64,000 nucleotides of DNA from CAJCJE01 sp963818685. GTDB lineage: Bacteria; Actinomycetota; Actinomycetes; Mycobacteriales; Pseudonocardiaceae. Positions within the stretch are counted from its first letter, which is position 1. Each line of letters starts with the position of its first letter. Position numbers and translations under genes: made by a program. This document shows positions 51,850-62,402 of the stretch, in pieces. The notes beneath the pieces were generated by a model that searched no databases, was not told where the DNA came from, and saw only the letters and a program-made list of their open reading frames with translations. The stretch covers positions 62,001-126,000 of the forward strand of contig CAWFTJ010000003.1 in NCBI GenBank assembly GCA_963818685.1, given 5' to 3'.

Positions 51850-52215
51850 CCCGTAGGCCCCGTCCGTAACAGCAGCGGTCGGTGAAGACACTGTTGGTGA
51901 AGAGTTGGTGAAGACACTGTTTTGCCTGGACCGGGGCGTGGTCACGCTCGGCCACCAAGCAGCACCCTACTTGTCACCGACAACCGGTTTTCGCCCAACC
52001 TGGCAACCCGCCGGAGGGGTGGGATCGGTGCGGCGCGGAACGCCCGGATGTGGTTGACTTGCGATGGTCGTAGTTTCTGATTTGCGTAGGACAGCTGTGG
52101 AAACGATGTTGATAACGGATAGGTTTCCTCCACAGTGGGAGAAATTCGCCGTCTGATACCGGCCGGGCGGTCACACCCGTGATCGTTCTTTTCGCCCACC
52201 TGTTGAGGAGACACA
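51850..52215. other. Regulatory leader region upstream of the cold-shock gene
   Basis: 366 bases without a gene. The part nearest the cold-shock gene is relatively A/T-rich (52050-52160) and can form a hairpin: CTGTGGAAAC at 52095-52104 pairs with 52123-52135 with a 3-nt bulge. TTGACT at 52055 may be a -35 element. A near-repeat of GAAGACACTGTT appears twice at 51888-51924. Long structured leaders are known for cspA-type genes; here it is inferred only. Confidence 0.45.
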
Positions 52216-52419
52216 GTGGCACAGGGCACCGTGAAGTGGTTCAACTCTGAGAAGGGCTTCGGCTTCATCACCCCCGATGGCGGCGGTTCCGACGTCTTCG
52301 TTCACTACTCGGAGATCCAGGGCAACGGCTTCCGCACCCTGGAGGAGAACCAGCGGGTGCAGTTCGAGATCGGCCAGGGCACCAAGGGCCCGCAGGCCAC
52401 CGGCGTCAGCGCGATCTGA
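52216..52419 (+). CDS. Cold-shock domain protein (CspA family)
   Basis: 67 residues from GTG 52216, behind TTGAGGAG. A single OB-fold: GTVKWFNSEKGFGFITPDG contains RNP1 (KGFGFI) and SDVFVHYSEI contains RNP2 (VFVHY). Binds single-stranded RNA/DNA and melts RNA structure. Standard length. A strong hairpin terminator follows 23 nt later. Confidence 0.97.
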   Translation: MAQGTVKWFNSEKGFGFITPDGGGSDVFVHYSEIQGNGFRTLEENQRVQFEIGQGTKGPQATGVSAI

Positions 52420-52442
52420 CACCGTCTCATCTGGCACACGGT

Positions 52443-52475
52443 TCGGGCCCGTGACCTTCGTGGTCACGGGCCCGA
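52443..52475. terminator. Hairpin terminator between cspA-like gene and glgB
   Basis: Perfect 14-bp inverted repeat (TCGGGCCCGTGACC at 52443-52456 and its complement 52462-52475) with a 5-nt loop, between convergent genes. It serves cspA and possibly glgB. Confidence 0.88.
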
Positions 52476-52504
52476 CGTGTGTCCGCTGCCGTCAGCGTCA
52501 GCGG

Positions 52505-54739
<2,235 letters not shown>

Positions 54740-54965
54740 CTGAACTCCTTCGCCATGTCCGGGGAATAGCCGACGCGTCACGACCGCAAACCTGTGCGCG
54801 CGAGCCGCGTCGACGTGCCCATTCTGCCGCCGAACCCGACCGAGGACAGCACCGACTCCACAACAAGTCGATCTTCGCCGGTGACAACGTCATGTTCCGT
54901 TGCGTGATCGGGACATGACACCGTGTCATGGCCCGATCATTCCACTATGGACTTCGCGGCCCTTG

Positions 54966-55394
54966 TCAGCCGTGCGCGATGTAGGACTCCAGCTGTTCCC
55001 GGTCGGTTTCCAGCTGGCTGATCCGGCTCTTCACCACGTCACCGATGCTGACGATGCCGACCAGCTGACCGGCGGAGAGCACCGGCATGTGCCGAATCCG
55101 GCGTTCGGTCATGGTCGCGGCAAGGCTGTCCACCGAATCCATCGGCGAACAGGTCACCACGCTCCTGGTCATGATGTCGCCGACCGGCGTCCCGAGCAGT
55201 GTCGCGCCGTGCTCGTGGAGCCTGCGGACGATGTCCCGCTCGGAGACGATGCCGACAACGTTGTCACCTTCGAGCACCACGGTCGCGCCGATGTTGTGTT
55301 CGCTGAGCACTCTCAGCAGTTCCGTGACGGAGGTGGTCGGTGAGACGGTCGCAACCGCAGAACCCTTGTCGCGCAGTAGGTCCGATATCCTCAT
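54966..55394 (-). CDS. CBS-domain pair protein
   Basis: 142 residues from ATG 55394. Two CBS motifs: SVTELLRVLSEHNIGATVVL with VVGIVSERDIVRRL, and VDSLAATMTERRIRHMPVLS with LVGIVSIGDVVKSRI. CBS pairs bind adenine nucleotides and act as energy or redox sensors. No partner domain is fused. It stands alone between glgB and the PBP gene on the same strand. Confidence 0.92.
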   Translation of the reverse strand: MRISDLLRDKGSAVATVSPTTSVTELLRVLSEHNIGATVVLEGDNVVGIVSERDIVRRLHEHGATLLGTPVGDIMTRSVVTCSPMDSVDSLAATMTERRIRHMPVLSAGQLVGIVSIGDVVKSRISQLETDREQLESYIAHG

Positions 55395-55574
55395 CGTGTG
55401 CCCCGATCCGTCTTGGAGACCGGACGCCGTCGACCGGTCGAGGTCAACCCAGGTTAGGGGGTGAGGTACATCACCGGAAGTCCTCAAAGCGATCATCACC
55501 CGGTTCGGCCAGCCCAACGGCCCAGCCTTACCAGTTCAGCCCCTCCCTTACCGGTTCAGCCCAGCCTTACCGGT

Positions 55575-57473
55575 TCAGTTGCCCGGCCTGCCGGTCGCCT
55601 CACCGGCCGCGGTCGGCGACGCGTGTTGGGGCATCTTCTGCGGCGCGGTGGGCGGGACCGCGCCGAGCGCGGACTTCCGGTTCTGCTCCGTCCGGACCAG
55701 GTAGTCCATCACGATCGCGTTCGCCCTGCTCACCGGCGTCGAGGGCGCCTTGGCGACGGGCACCAGCCCCGGCATCGGCGTCATCCCGCTCAGCACCCGG
55801 TTGGTCACCCCGTTCGGCTTGGTCGCGTACAGGTCGACGGCCACGCTCACCTGCCCGACGTCGATCAACGACCACGCCCACTGCGCCGACCCGTCGATCC
55901 CGCTCGCCACCGGCCCGTTGCGACGCAACGCCTTCTGATTGCCGGTGAACGTGGCCGTGCTCGGGTTCGCCTGCCAGATCACCTTCCCCTGATACAGCAC
56001 TTCGGACACTTCATACGGCTGGTGGTACTGCCCCCGGTTGGATGCCACCATGAATGCGGCCGCGGCGTGCAGCGGCGTCGAGACGAGGTCGTCGTCCGAC
56101 GGCGGGATGTCCTTGGCGTTCGCATCCGAAACGCCGAGCTGCCCGAGCGCGTTGATGGCGTCCGGCCAGTTCTTCCTCGGGTTCGCCGACACCCCGTCGG
56201 CCAGTGCGATCGACACGTCCGAACCGATCGGCCCTGCCGCCTGCAACGCGTCGTCGAACCCCTGTTTGAGATAGTCCGGCCCGCCGTAGAAACCGAGCAC
56301 CGCCCCGCTCGTCGTGTCCACCGCCGCCAACCCGACATGCACGTTCGCGTCGGCCGGATTTCCGCTCGGGTCCAAACTGGACAGATTCGCACGCACGACC
56401 TGCTGGGCCGCCTGCATGTCGCTCTGCCGGAACGTGGTCACGATCGTGTACCCGCCACGCGAGATCATCGTCGAGTCCGGCACGTCCTCATCCGTGTCGT
56501 GCAGCTTGTCAAGGTACTGGGTGGCCGCGTTGACCAGGTAGCCGTTCATCCCGGCCAGATCGTTGGGCTGGTAGGGGATCGGTGTCGGGAAGGTCAACCT
56601 GTCACGCACCGACTTGCTCAGCCAGCCCGCCCCGACCATGCCGTTGAGCACGTAGTTCCACCGCGCCAGCAACGCCTTGGCCGCCTTCGGATCCGTGCCC
56701 GCCGTGCCGAAGTAGTACGGCTGCTGCACCAGCGAGGCCAGGTAGGCGGCCTTCGCCGGATCGTCGGCCAACGCGCTGACCGACTCGCCGAAATACGCCC
56801 GTGAAGCCGTCTCCACGCCGTAGGCGCCACGCGCAAAGTAGATCGTGTTCAGGTAGTTCTGCAGGATCTGGCCCTTGCTCAGCTGCCCGTCGATCTTGAT
56901 CGCCACCAGGATCTCGTCCAGCTTGCGGCTGACCGTCTGCTTCTGGTTCAGGTAGTAGTTCTTCACGTACTGCTGCGTGATGGTCGACCCGCCCTGTAGG
57001 TTTCCCGACGAGGTCAGGTCGTTCTTGGCCGCGCGCAGGATGCCGCTGACCGAGACCGGCGCCTCGGTGTAGAACGACCGATCCTCGGCCGCGAGCAGGG
57101 CATGCTGCACATCCGGCGGAATCTGGCTCAACGGCACCGAGACCCGGTTCACCCCGACATGCGCGATCTGCGTCTTCCCGTCCGCGTACTCGAAAATCGT
57201 CGCCTGTGCGACCGCGAAATCGTTCGGCTGCGGAATGACCACGTTGTTCAACGCGATGAAGAACGCGCCGACGAGCAGGCCGACGAGCACCACCATGGTG
57301 CCCAGAATCAGCCGCCAGGATGGAATCCAGTGCTGGACCCCGGTGCGGCCACGTCTCGGGTAGTCGATGAACCTGCGCCGTCTTTTCGCCTGTTGAACCG
57401 GTTCTTCCTGCTCGATGTCCAGCTCTCCGCTGATGACGACTGATTCGTCGGAAGTGATCGATCCGTGATCCAC
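55575..57473 (-). CDS. Class A PBP-like peptidoglycan glycosyltransferase with degenerate transpeptidase domain
   Basis: 632 residues from GTG 57473. A basic cytoplasmic tail (AKRRRRFIDYPRRGR), one membrane helix (LILGTMVVLVGLLVGAFFIA), then a complete GT51 domain: LLAAEDRSFYTEAPVS with the catalytic Glu, GGSTITQQYVKN, KLDEILVAIKID and YLNTIYFARGAYGVETAS. The C-terminal part keeps the outer features of a transpeptidase (AVDTTSGAVLGFYGGPDY) but the Ser-x-x-Lys region reads GPIGSDVSIALADG, without the Ser/Lys pair, and the Lys-Thr-Gly box reads ASGIDGSAQWAW. It can polymerise glycan strands but probably not cross-link them. Confidence 0.88.
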   Translation of the reverse strand: MDHGSITSDESVVISGELDIEQEEPVQQAKRRRRFIDYPRRGRTGVQHWIPSWRLILGTMVVLVGLLVGAFFIALNNVVIPQPNDFAVAQATIFEYADGKTQIAHVGVNRVSVPLSQIPPDVQHALLAAEDRSFYTEAPVSVSGILRAAKNDLTSSGNLQGGSTITQQYVKNYYLNQKQTVSRKLDEILVAIKIDGQLSKGQILQNYLNTIYFARGAYGVETASRAYFGESVSALADDPAKAAYLASLVQQPYYFGTAGTDPKAAKALLARWNYVLNGMVGAGWLSKSVRDRLTFPTPIPYQPNDLAGMNGYLVNAATQYLDKLHDTDEDVPDSTMISRGGYTIVTTFRQSDMQAAQQVVRANLSSLDPSGNPADANVHVGLAAVDTTSGAVLGFYGGPDYLKQGFDDALQAAGPIGSDVSIALADGVSANPRKNWPDAINALGQLGVSDANAKDIPPSDDDLVSTPLHAAAAFMVASNRGQYHQPYEVSEVLYQGKVIWQANPSTATFTGNQKALRRNGPVASGIDGSAQWAWSLIDVGQVSVAVDLYATKPNGVTNRVLSGMTPMPGLVPVAKAPSTPVSRANAIVMDYLVRTEQNRKSALGAVPPTAPQKMPQHASPTAAGEATGRPGN

Positions 57474-57926
57474 GTGTCTATGACGCCACCAGCACGAAAA
57501 TTGTTGTCAGGGCACGGCAGGCTGTTGATCTTGAAATCCGTGCGACGACGCTCGCTGGCTGATCTCGCTAAGATCACCCCGCCATCCGGCCTGGGCCACC
57601 TCCGACCAGCCCCGAGTCAGCACCCACTGATGGCAACTTGCGCCCCGCACCTGAGCCGATCGCCTGTTCGAAGTTGCGCAATCAGGCCAGCCGGCCGCCT
57701 ACGGATTGCCCCATCCGAAATCCGTCCGGCCGTCCGAGTCACCCGCCCGCCCGCAGCCCCGCCTCGATCATCCGATGTGGCCAGTTCGAGGCCCGATTTC
57801 GGCCTTCGCAATCGTCTGACCTGGGCAAACTCATATTGAGTGAACCTGTTGATCAAGTCTGTGACTGGGCGCTGATCGCTGCTAGACATGCCATACTGAA
57901 GCCAGTTGGACAGGGAGGTGAACGCG
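57474..57926. other. Intergenic region with no gene found
   Basis: 453 bases between the divergent PBP and Uma2 genes. Open frames here are short and lack ribosome sites or coding character. The right end (57830-57900) is A/T-richer and probably holds the Uma2 promoter (CATACT near 57892 as a possible -10). No repeat or RNA structure was recognised. Confidence 0.5.
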
Positions 57927-58508
57927 GTGAACGCTGAATTGATGCACTCGATGGGCCCATACACGGTCCAGGACTGGCTTGATGAGGACCCTCCGCCGGA
58001 CGGGTCGAAACGCGAGCTGATCCTGGGGTACATCCACGTGTCTCCCGCCGCCACCGGCGACCACAACGTCATCGTCCCTGAGCTTTACGCGCTGTTCAAA
58101 TCGGCGCTGCTTCTCGCCGGACGTCGCGGACTCCGCCCGGTCACCACTGTCAACGCCCAGCTCAGCGCGGTGCGTCGAACTGCGGTCATTCCTGATGTTG
58201 CCATCATCAATACGTCGTCATCCGCAGTGGTGTTCACGCCGGATGAGTTCGAACTGGTTGCTGAGGTCTGGTCGCCGGGCAACTCCAATGCTGAACGTGC
58301 GCGCAAGTTCGACGCTTACGCACAGGCGGGCATCCGTTACTTCTGGACGGTGGAGCAGAACGGGCCAGTAGTGGACGCGTTCGAACTGCGTGCCGGCCGG
58401 TATCGGCACGCTGCCACGCTGCGGGCGGGCACAGTCGGGACGATCACGGCGGCGCCGGTCCCGGTCAAGTTCGATCCGGCCGAGCTGCTGACCGACGAAC
58501 TGTTCTGA
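57927..58508 (+). CDS. Uma2-family (DUF820) putative endonuclease
   Basis: 193 residues from GTG 57927, 8 nt after GGGAGG. PD-(D/E)xK-like fold of the Uma2 family: VQDWLDEDPPPDGSKRELIL (Glu), TAVIPDVAIINTSS (Asp), FELVAEVWSPGNSNAERARK (Glu plus Lys) and YAQAGIRYFWTVE. The spacing of Asp, Glu-x-Trp-Ser-Pro and Lys is standard. Cellular role unknown; such genes occur in multiple copies in actinobacteria and cyanobacteria. Followed 4 nt later by a second, shorter copy. Confidence 0.88.
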   Translation: MNAELMHSMGPYTVQDWLDEDPPPDGSKRELILGYIHVSPAATGDHNVIVPELYALFKSALLLAGRRGLRPVTTVNAQLSAVRRTAVIPDVAIINTSSSAVVFTPDEFELVAEVWSPGNSNAERARKFDAYAQAGIRYFWTVEQNGPVVDAFELRAGRYRHAATLRAGTVGTITAAPVPVKFDPAELLTDELF

Positions 58509-58512
58509 CGCC

Positions 58513-59076
58513 ATGGAGATACGCGCCAACGACGACTGCGAGGAGACCCCGTCCGGCGAGCATCAATATGCCTGCGACGAGTTGTGCGCCTTGCTCAAGT
58601 CCAGCTTTCGGTATGCCGATCGTGACGATCTTCATGTGATTACCAGGGGCGGCGTCGAGGTCGGAACGGAGCCCCGCATAGCTGTCGTTCCCGACGTTAT
58701 CGTCCTGAATACGAGGCCGATCGGGCCTGTGTTCACCCCAGATCAGGTCGAGCTGGTCGCTGAGGTGTGGTCTCCCGCCGACTCGAACGACAAGCGAGCC
58801 CGGAGGTTCGATCTGTACGCACAAGCGGAGATTCGCTACTTCTGGACCGCGGATCTTGATGGTCCGGTGGTGGATGCCTACGAGTTCCTCGGCGACAACT
58901 GGTATCGATTGAGGGACACGCTGTGTGGCCGGGAGATCGGGAGGATGGAGGCGGCGCCGGTTTCCGTCAGCGTCCAGCCGGCGCTGCTCGTGCCCAGAGT
59001 GAGCACTCAGCCGAGCAACGTTTCGATGGCGGCGAGTGGGATGGGGAGCCAGTCGGGGCGGTTGTCGTGTTCGTAG
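58513..59076 (+). CDS. Uma2-family protein, N-terminally shortened second copy
   Basis: 187 residues from ATG 58513. Core motifs match the preceding gene: IAVVPDVIVLNTRPIG, VELVAEVWSPADSNDKRARR and YAQAEIRYFWTAD. The N-terminal third, where the first copy has EDPPPDG and RELILGYIHVSP, is missing, and the protein starts directly at CDELCALLKSSF. The last 23 codons run on antisense into the maltokinase 3' end (70-nt overlap), as if the original stop were lost. Probably a decaying tandem duplicate lacking one catalytic Glu. Confidence 0.72.
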   Translation: MEIRANDDCEETPSGEHQYACDELCALLKSSFRYADRDDLHVITRGGVEVGTEPRIAVVPDVIVLNTRPIGPVFTPDQVELVAEVWSPADSNDKRARRFDLYAQAEIRYFWTADLDGPVVDAYEFLGDNWYRLRDTLCGREIGRMEAAPVSVSVQPALLVPRVSTQPSNVSMAASGMGSQSGRLSCS

Positions 59077-60371
59077 GCGACCTCGTAGACGGCCTTGTCC
59101 AACTCGAACGCGCGCAGCAGGGCGGCTGACTCGCGGGGGTCGGGGCCGATTTCGGCGTAGCCGGCGCAGAAGGCGTCGCGGTTGCGGCGGGTCCATTCGG
59201 CGGCGCGGAACTCCAGTTGCCGGTCGGCGGGCTGGCCGAGGAGCAGTTGGTGGGCGGCGTAGTCGAACGAGCGGAGCATGCCGGCCACGTCGCGCAGGGG
59301 TGGCGCGGGCAGGACGCGTTCCTCGGGGGAGGCCGCCGGCTCGCCCTCGAAGTCGATGAGCAGCCAGGTCGCCGTGGTGCGCAGCGTCTGGCCGAGGTGC
59401 AGGTCGCCGTGGATGTGCTGGATGGTCACCGGGGTCTGGTCGGCGTGTGCCTCGTCGAACGCGGCGCGCAGCGCGGGCAGGTATGGGCGCAGGTCTGGGA
59501 CGGTGCGTGCGGTGGCGTCGAGTTTGCGGCGCATGCGGTCGGTGATCGACGTGAGCAGGTCCGCACTGGCCGTGCGGACGCCGAGGGCGTTGCCGAGGTC
59601 GGCGTGCACGGCGGCCACGGCGTTGCCGAGCCGGTGTGCCTCGCCGGCGAAGTCGCCGCCGACCTCCTCGGCGTGTAAATCGGCCTCGGCCATCAGGTCG
59701 CGCACGCTCGCGGTGGCCATGGCCCAGCCTTCGGCCGCGTCCGGCATGAACCGTTGCAGCAGCCCGAACACGGTCGGTTGGTCGGCCAGGATGCCGTTGA
59801 TCGAGCCGAGTGGTTCGGCGATGTGTTCGCTGCGGACTCGGCGCAGCGCGCGGTGCAGGTCGAGGTCGCGGTTGGGGCCGGGGGTGAGCCTGCGGAACAG
59901 CTTGAGGATGTAGTCCTGACCGAAGATCAGCGAACTGTTGCTCTGTTCCGCGCCGACGAGGCGTGCGTTGAGCCCGGTCTCCAGTTCGACGTCGGGCTCC
60001 AGGGTGAACTCGACGGTGCCACGCGTCGGTTCGGTGAACTTGTCGAGCAGACGGGCGGCCAGCGCGAAGTCGAGGGTGGCGTCGTAGCAGGACGACTGGT
60101 CGACCTGGCCGAGCAGCGCTGAGCCGAGGTGTTCTGGCAGGTCGGCACGTAGGCCGAGAAGGAGTTGGTAGTCGTCGTCCGGACCGTCGGATGTCACGCT
60201 GACGACCGCGTGGAGCAGGCCGGGGTCATCGTCGATCAGCCACTCGGCGTGCACGGGCCGCACCTCGTGCACGGCCCGACCCTTGCCGGCGAACCAGCGC
60301 TGGGTTGGCAGCCACTCGGCAAGCGAGCCGGTGACCGCGTCCAGGATCTCCGATGCCCCGGCCGAACTCAT
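59007..60371 (-). CDS. mak: Maltokinase (Mak/Pep2)
   Basis: 454 residues; ATG 60371 overlaps the treS stop (ATGA). Aminoglycoside-phosphotransferase-like kinase: LPTQRWFAGKGRAVHEV at the N-terminus, FGQDYILKLFRRL (ATP-site Lys), the catalytic loop HIHGDLHLGQTL and metal-binding LLIDFEGEP. Phosphorylates maltose from TreS to maltose-1-phosphate for GlgE. Downstream of treS as in most GlgE-pathway operons; a Uma2 gene runs into its 3' end from the opposite strand. Confidence 0.95.
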   Translation of the reverse strand: MSSAGASEILDAVTGSLAEWLPTQRWFAGKGRAVHEVRPVHAEWLIDDDPGLLHAVVSVTSDGPDDDYQLLLGLRADLPEHLGSALLGQVDQSSCYDATLDFALAARLLDKFTEPTRGTVEFTLEPDVELETGLNARLVGAEQSNSSLIFGQDYILKLFRRLTPGPNRDLDLHRALRRVRSEHIAEPLGSINGILADQPTVFGLLQRFMPDAAEGWAMATASVRDLMAEADLHAEEVGGDFAGEAHRLGNAVAAVHADLGNALGVRTASADLLTSITDRMRRKLDATARTVPDLRPYLPALRAAFDEAHADQTPVTIQHIHGDLHLGQTLRTTATWLLIDFEGEPAASPEERVLPAPPLRDVAGMLRSFDYAAHQLLLGQPADRQLEFRAAEWTRRNRDAFCAGYAEIGPDPRESAALLRAFELDKAVYEVAYEHDNRPDWLPIPLAAIETLLG

Positions 60372-62209
60372 GCCGTTTCTCCCTGCTGCGTTATCTGGAA
60401 CCAGTAGAAACCGTGTCCTGGCAGAGTGAGCAGGTAGGGCAGCTCGCCGACCAGGGGAAACGCCACGCCTCCGGTCAGCTCGACCGGTCGGGCGCCACGG
60501 TAGTTGCTCAGGTCCAGTTCCACCGGTTGCGGGAACCGGGACAGGTTGTTCACGCAGATGACCACGTCGTCGGCCGCAGCGAGGCCGTCGCCGTACTCGT
60601 GACCAGGCGTCCAGCTGCGCAGGAAGGCGAGCACGCTCGGGTTGGACGAGCCGAGTTCGTGGAACTCGCCGAGGCCGAACGCGGGATGTTCGGTGCGGAC
60701 CCGCAGCATCCGCCGCGTCCAGTGCAGCAGCGACGAGCCGTTGTTCATCTGGGCTTCGACGTTGACCGACTGGTAGCCGTAGATCGGGTCCATGATCGTC
60801 GGCAGGTAGAGCCGGGCCGGGTCGCAGCGGGAGAAACCGGCGTTGCGGTCGGGGGTCCACTGCATGGGGGTACGCACGGCGTCGCGGTCGCCGAGCCAGA
60901 TGTTGTCGCCCATGCCGATCTCGTCACCGTAGTACAACACCGGCGATCCGGGCAGCGAGAGCAGCAGCGCGGTGAACAGTTCCTGCTGGTTGGGGTCGTT
61001 GTCCAGCAGCGGGGCGAGGCGCCTGCGGATGCCGATGTTGGCCTTCATCCGAGGGTCCTTCGCGTACTCCGTGTACATGTAGTCGCGTTCCTCGTCGGTG
61101 ACCATCTCCAGCGTCAACTCGTCGTGGTTGCGCAGGAAGATGCCCCACTGGCAGCCCTCGGGAATGGCGGGCGTGTTGGCCAGGATCTCCGAGATCGGGA
61201 AGCGCGACTCGCGCCGGACCGCCATGAAGATGCGCGGCATGAGCGGGAAGTGGAAGGCCATGTGGCATTCGTCCCCGCCGGTCTCCGGATTGCCGAAGTA
61301 CTCGACGACGTCCGCGGGCCACTGGTTCGCCTCGGCGAGCAGCACGCGTCCCGGGTACTCGTCGTCGACCACCTTGCGGCAGCGGCGCAGGAACTCGTGC
61401 GTGCGCGGCAGGTTCTCGCAGTTGGTCCCCTCCTCCTCGAACAGGTAGGGGACGGCGTCCAGCCGGAAGCCGTCGATGCCGAGGTCCAGCCAGAACCGGA
61501 GCACGTCGAGCATGGCCTCCTGGACGGCCGGGTTCTCGTAGTTGAGGTCGGGCTGGTGGGAGAAGAAGCGGTGCCAGTAGAACTGCTCGCGCTGCGGATC
61601 GTAGGCCCAGTTCGAGGTTTCGGTGTCCACGAAGATGACGCGCGCGTCCGCGTAGCCGCTGTTGTCGTCGCGCCAGACGTAGAAGTCGCCGTAGGGCCCG
61701 GTCGGGTCGTTGCGGGACTGCTGGAACCAGGGGTGCGCGTCCGAGGTGTGGTTGAGCACGAGGTCGGTGATGACCCGGATGCCACGCCGGTGCGCCGCGT
61801 CCAACAGATACACGAAGTCGTCGACCGTGCCGAACTCCGGCAGCACCGCACGGAAGTCGCTGATGTCGTAGCCGCCGTCGCGCAGCGGCGAGTCGTAGAA
61901 CGGCGGCAGCCACAGGCAGTCGACGCCGAGCCATTCCAGATAGTCGAGTTTGTCCGCGAGGCCGCGCAGGTCACCGACGCCGTTGCCGTCGGAATCGTTG
62001 AAGGCGCGTACCAGCACCTCGTAGAACACCGCGGTCTTGAACCATTCCGGCTCGGTGGGCACGGACCGGGCGTGCTGGAAGTCTTCGGCCTGCGGCTCGA
62101 CCAGATGCCCGTCCGACGTGAGCGCCTCGCCGGTGTAGGGGGTGCCGGCGGGCATGTTCCGCTCAGGTAGGGCTACGTCGGCAGGTTCGGTGGGCATCAA
62201 GTCGACCAT
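60368..62209 (-). CDS. treS: Trehalose synthase/maltose isomerase TreS
   Basis: 613 residues. GH13 enzyme: VFYEVLVRAFNDSDGNGVGD, VITDLVLNHTSDAHPWF, nucleophile Asp in IDGFRLDAVPYLFE, acid Glu in RVLLAEANQWPADV and GIFLRNHDELTLEMV. No fused maltokinase domain. Interconverts trehalose and maltose, feeding maltokinase. A short N-terminal leader (about 50 residues) precedes EWFKTAVFY; an internal start is possible. Preceded by a 193-nt region with a hairpin at 62355. Confidence 0.96.
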   Translation of the reverse strand: MVDLMPTEPADVALPERNMPAGTPYTGEALTSDGHLVEPQAEDFQHARSVPTEPEWFKTAVFYEVLVRAFNDSDGNGVGDLRGLADKLDYLEWLGVDCLWLPPFYDSPLRDGGYDISDFRAVLPEFGTVDDFVYLLDAAHRRGIRVITDLVLNHTSDAHPWFQQSRNDPTGPYGDFYVWRDDNSGYADARVIFVDTETSNWAYDPQREQFYWHRFFSHQPDLNYENPAVQEAMLDVLRFWLDLGIDGFRLDAVPYLFEEEGTNCENLPRTHEFLRRCRKVVDDEYPGRVLLAEANQWPADVVEYFGNPETGGDECHMAFHFPLMPRIFMAVRRESRFPISEILANTPAIPEGCQWGIFLRNHDELTLEMVTDEERDYMYTEYAKDPRMKANIGIRRRLAPLLDNDPNQQELFTALLLSLPGSPVLYYGDEIGMGDNIWLGDRDAVRTPMQWTPDRNAGFSRCDPARLYLPTIMDPIYGYQSVNVEAQMNNGSSLLHWTRRMLRVRTEHPAFGLGEFHELGSSNPSVLAFLRSWTPGHEYGDGLAAADDVVICVNNLSRFPQPVELDLSNYRGARPVELTGGVAFPLVGELPYLLTLPGHGFYWFQITQQGETA

Positions 62210-62354
62210 GGGGCGCTACCTCGTTGTACGTGGGGACTGCGACAGCGGCCTGCATTGCCTATCATCCGCCGGATCCTCGCCCGTGCGCGGTGTCTCATAT
62301 CGTTTGGTACATCTGAACCGTTGAGTACCCGATTGGCCTTCGATCACACGTGTG

Positions 62355-62382
62355 AGCCGCGCCCGGGGATCCGGGCGCGGCT
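62355..62382. terminator. Hairpin between glgE and treS
   Basis: 12-bp perfect arms (AGCCGCGCCCGG at 62355-62366 and its complement at 62371-62382), 4-nt loop, 21 nt after the glgE stop. It probably ends or attenuates the glgE transcript before treS; no T-run follows. Confidence 0.7.
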
Positions 62383-62402
62383 TCCATGGTTCACGGGATC
62401 GG

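Noticed and set aside
57465..57839. Candidate 124-codon plus-strand gene in the PBP-Uma2 gap
   Set aside because: Starts inside the PBP gene start region, no ribosome site, low-complexity Pro/Arg/Ser sequence and no motif.
60353..62170. 605-codon plus-strand frame antisense to treS, and a similar one antisense to glgE
   Set aside because: Val/Arg/Glu-rich nonsense sequence opposite strongly conserved glycoside hydrolase genes; no ribosome site.
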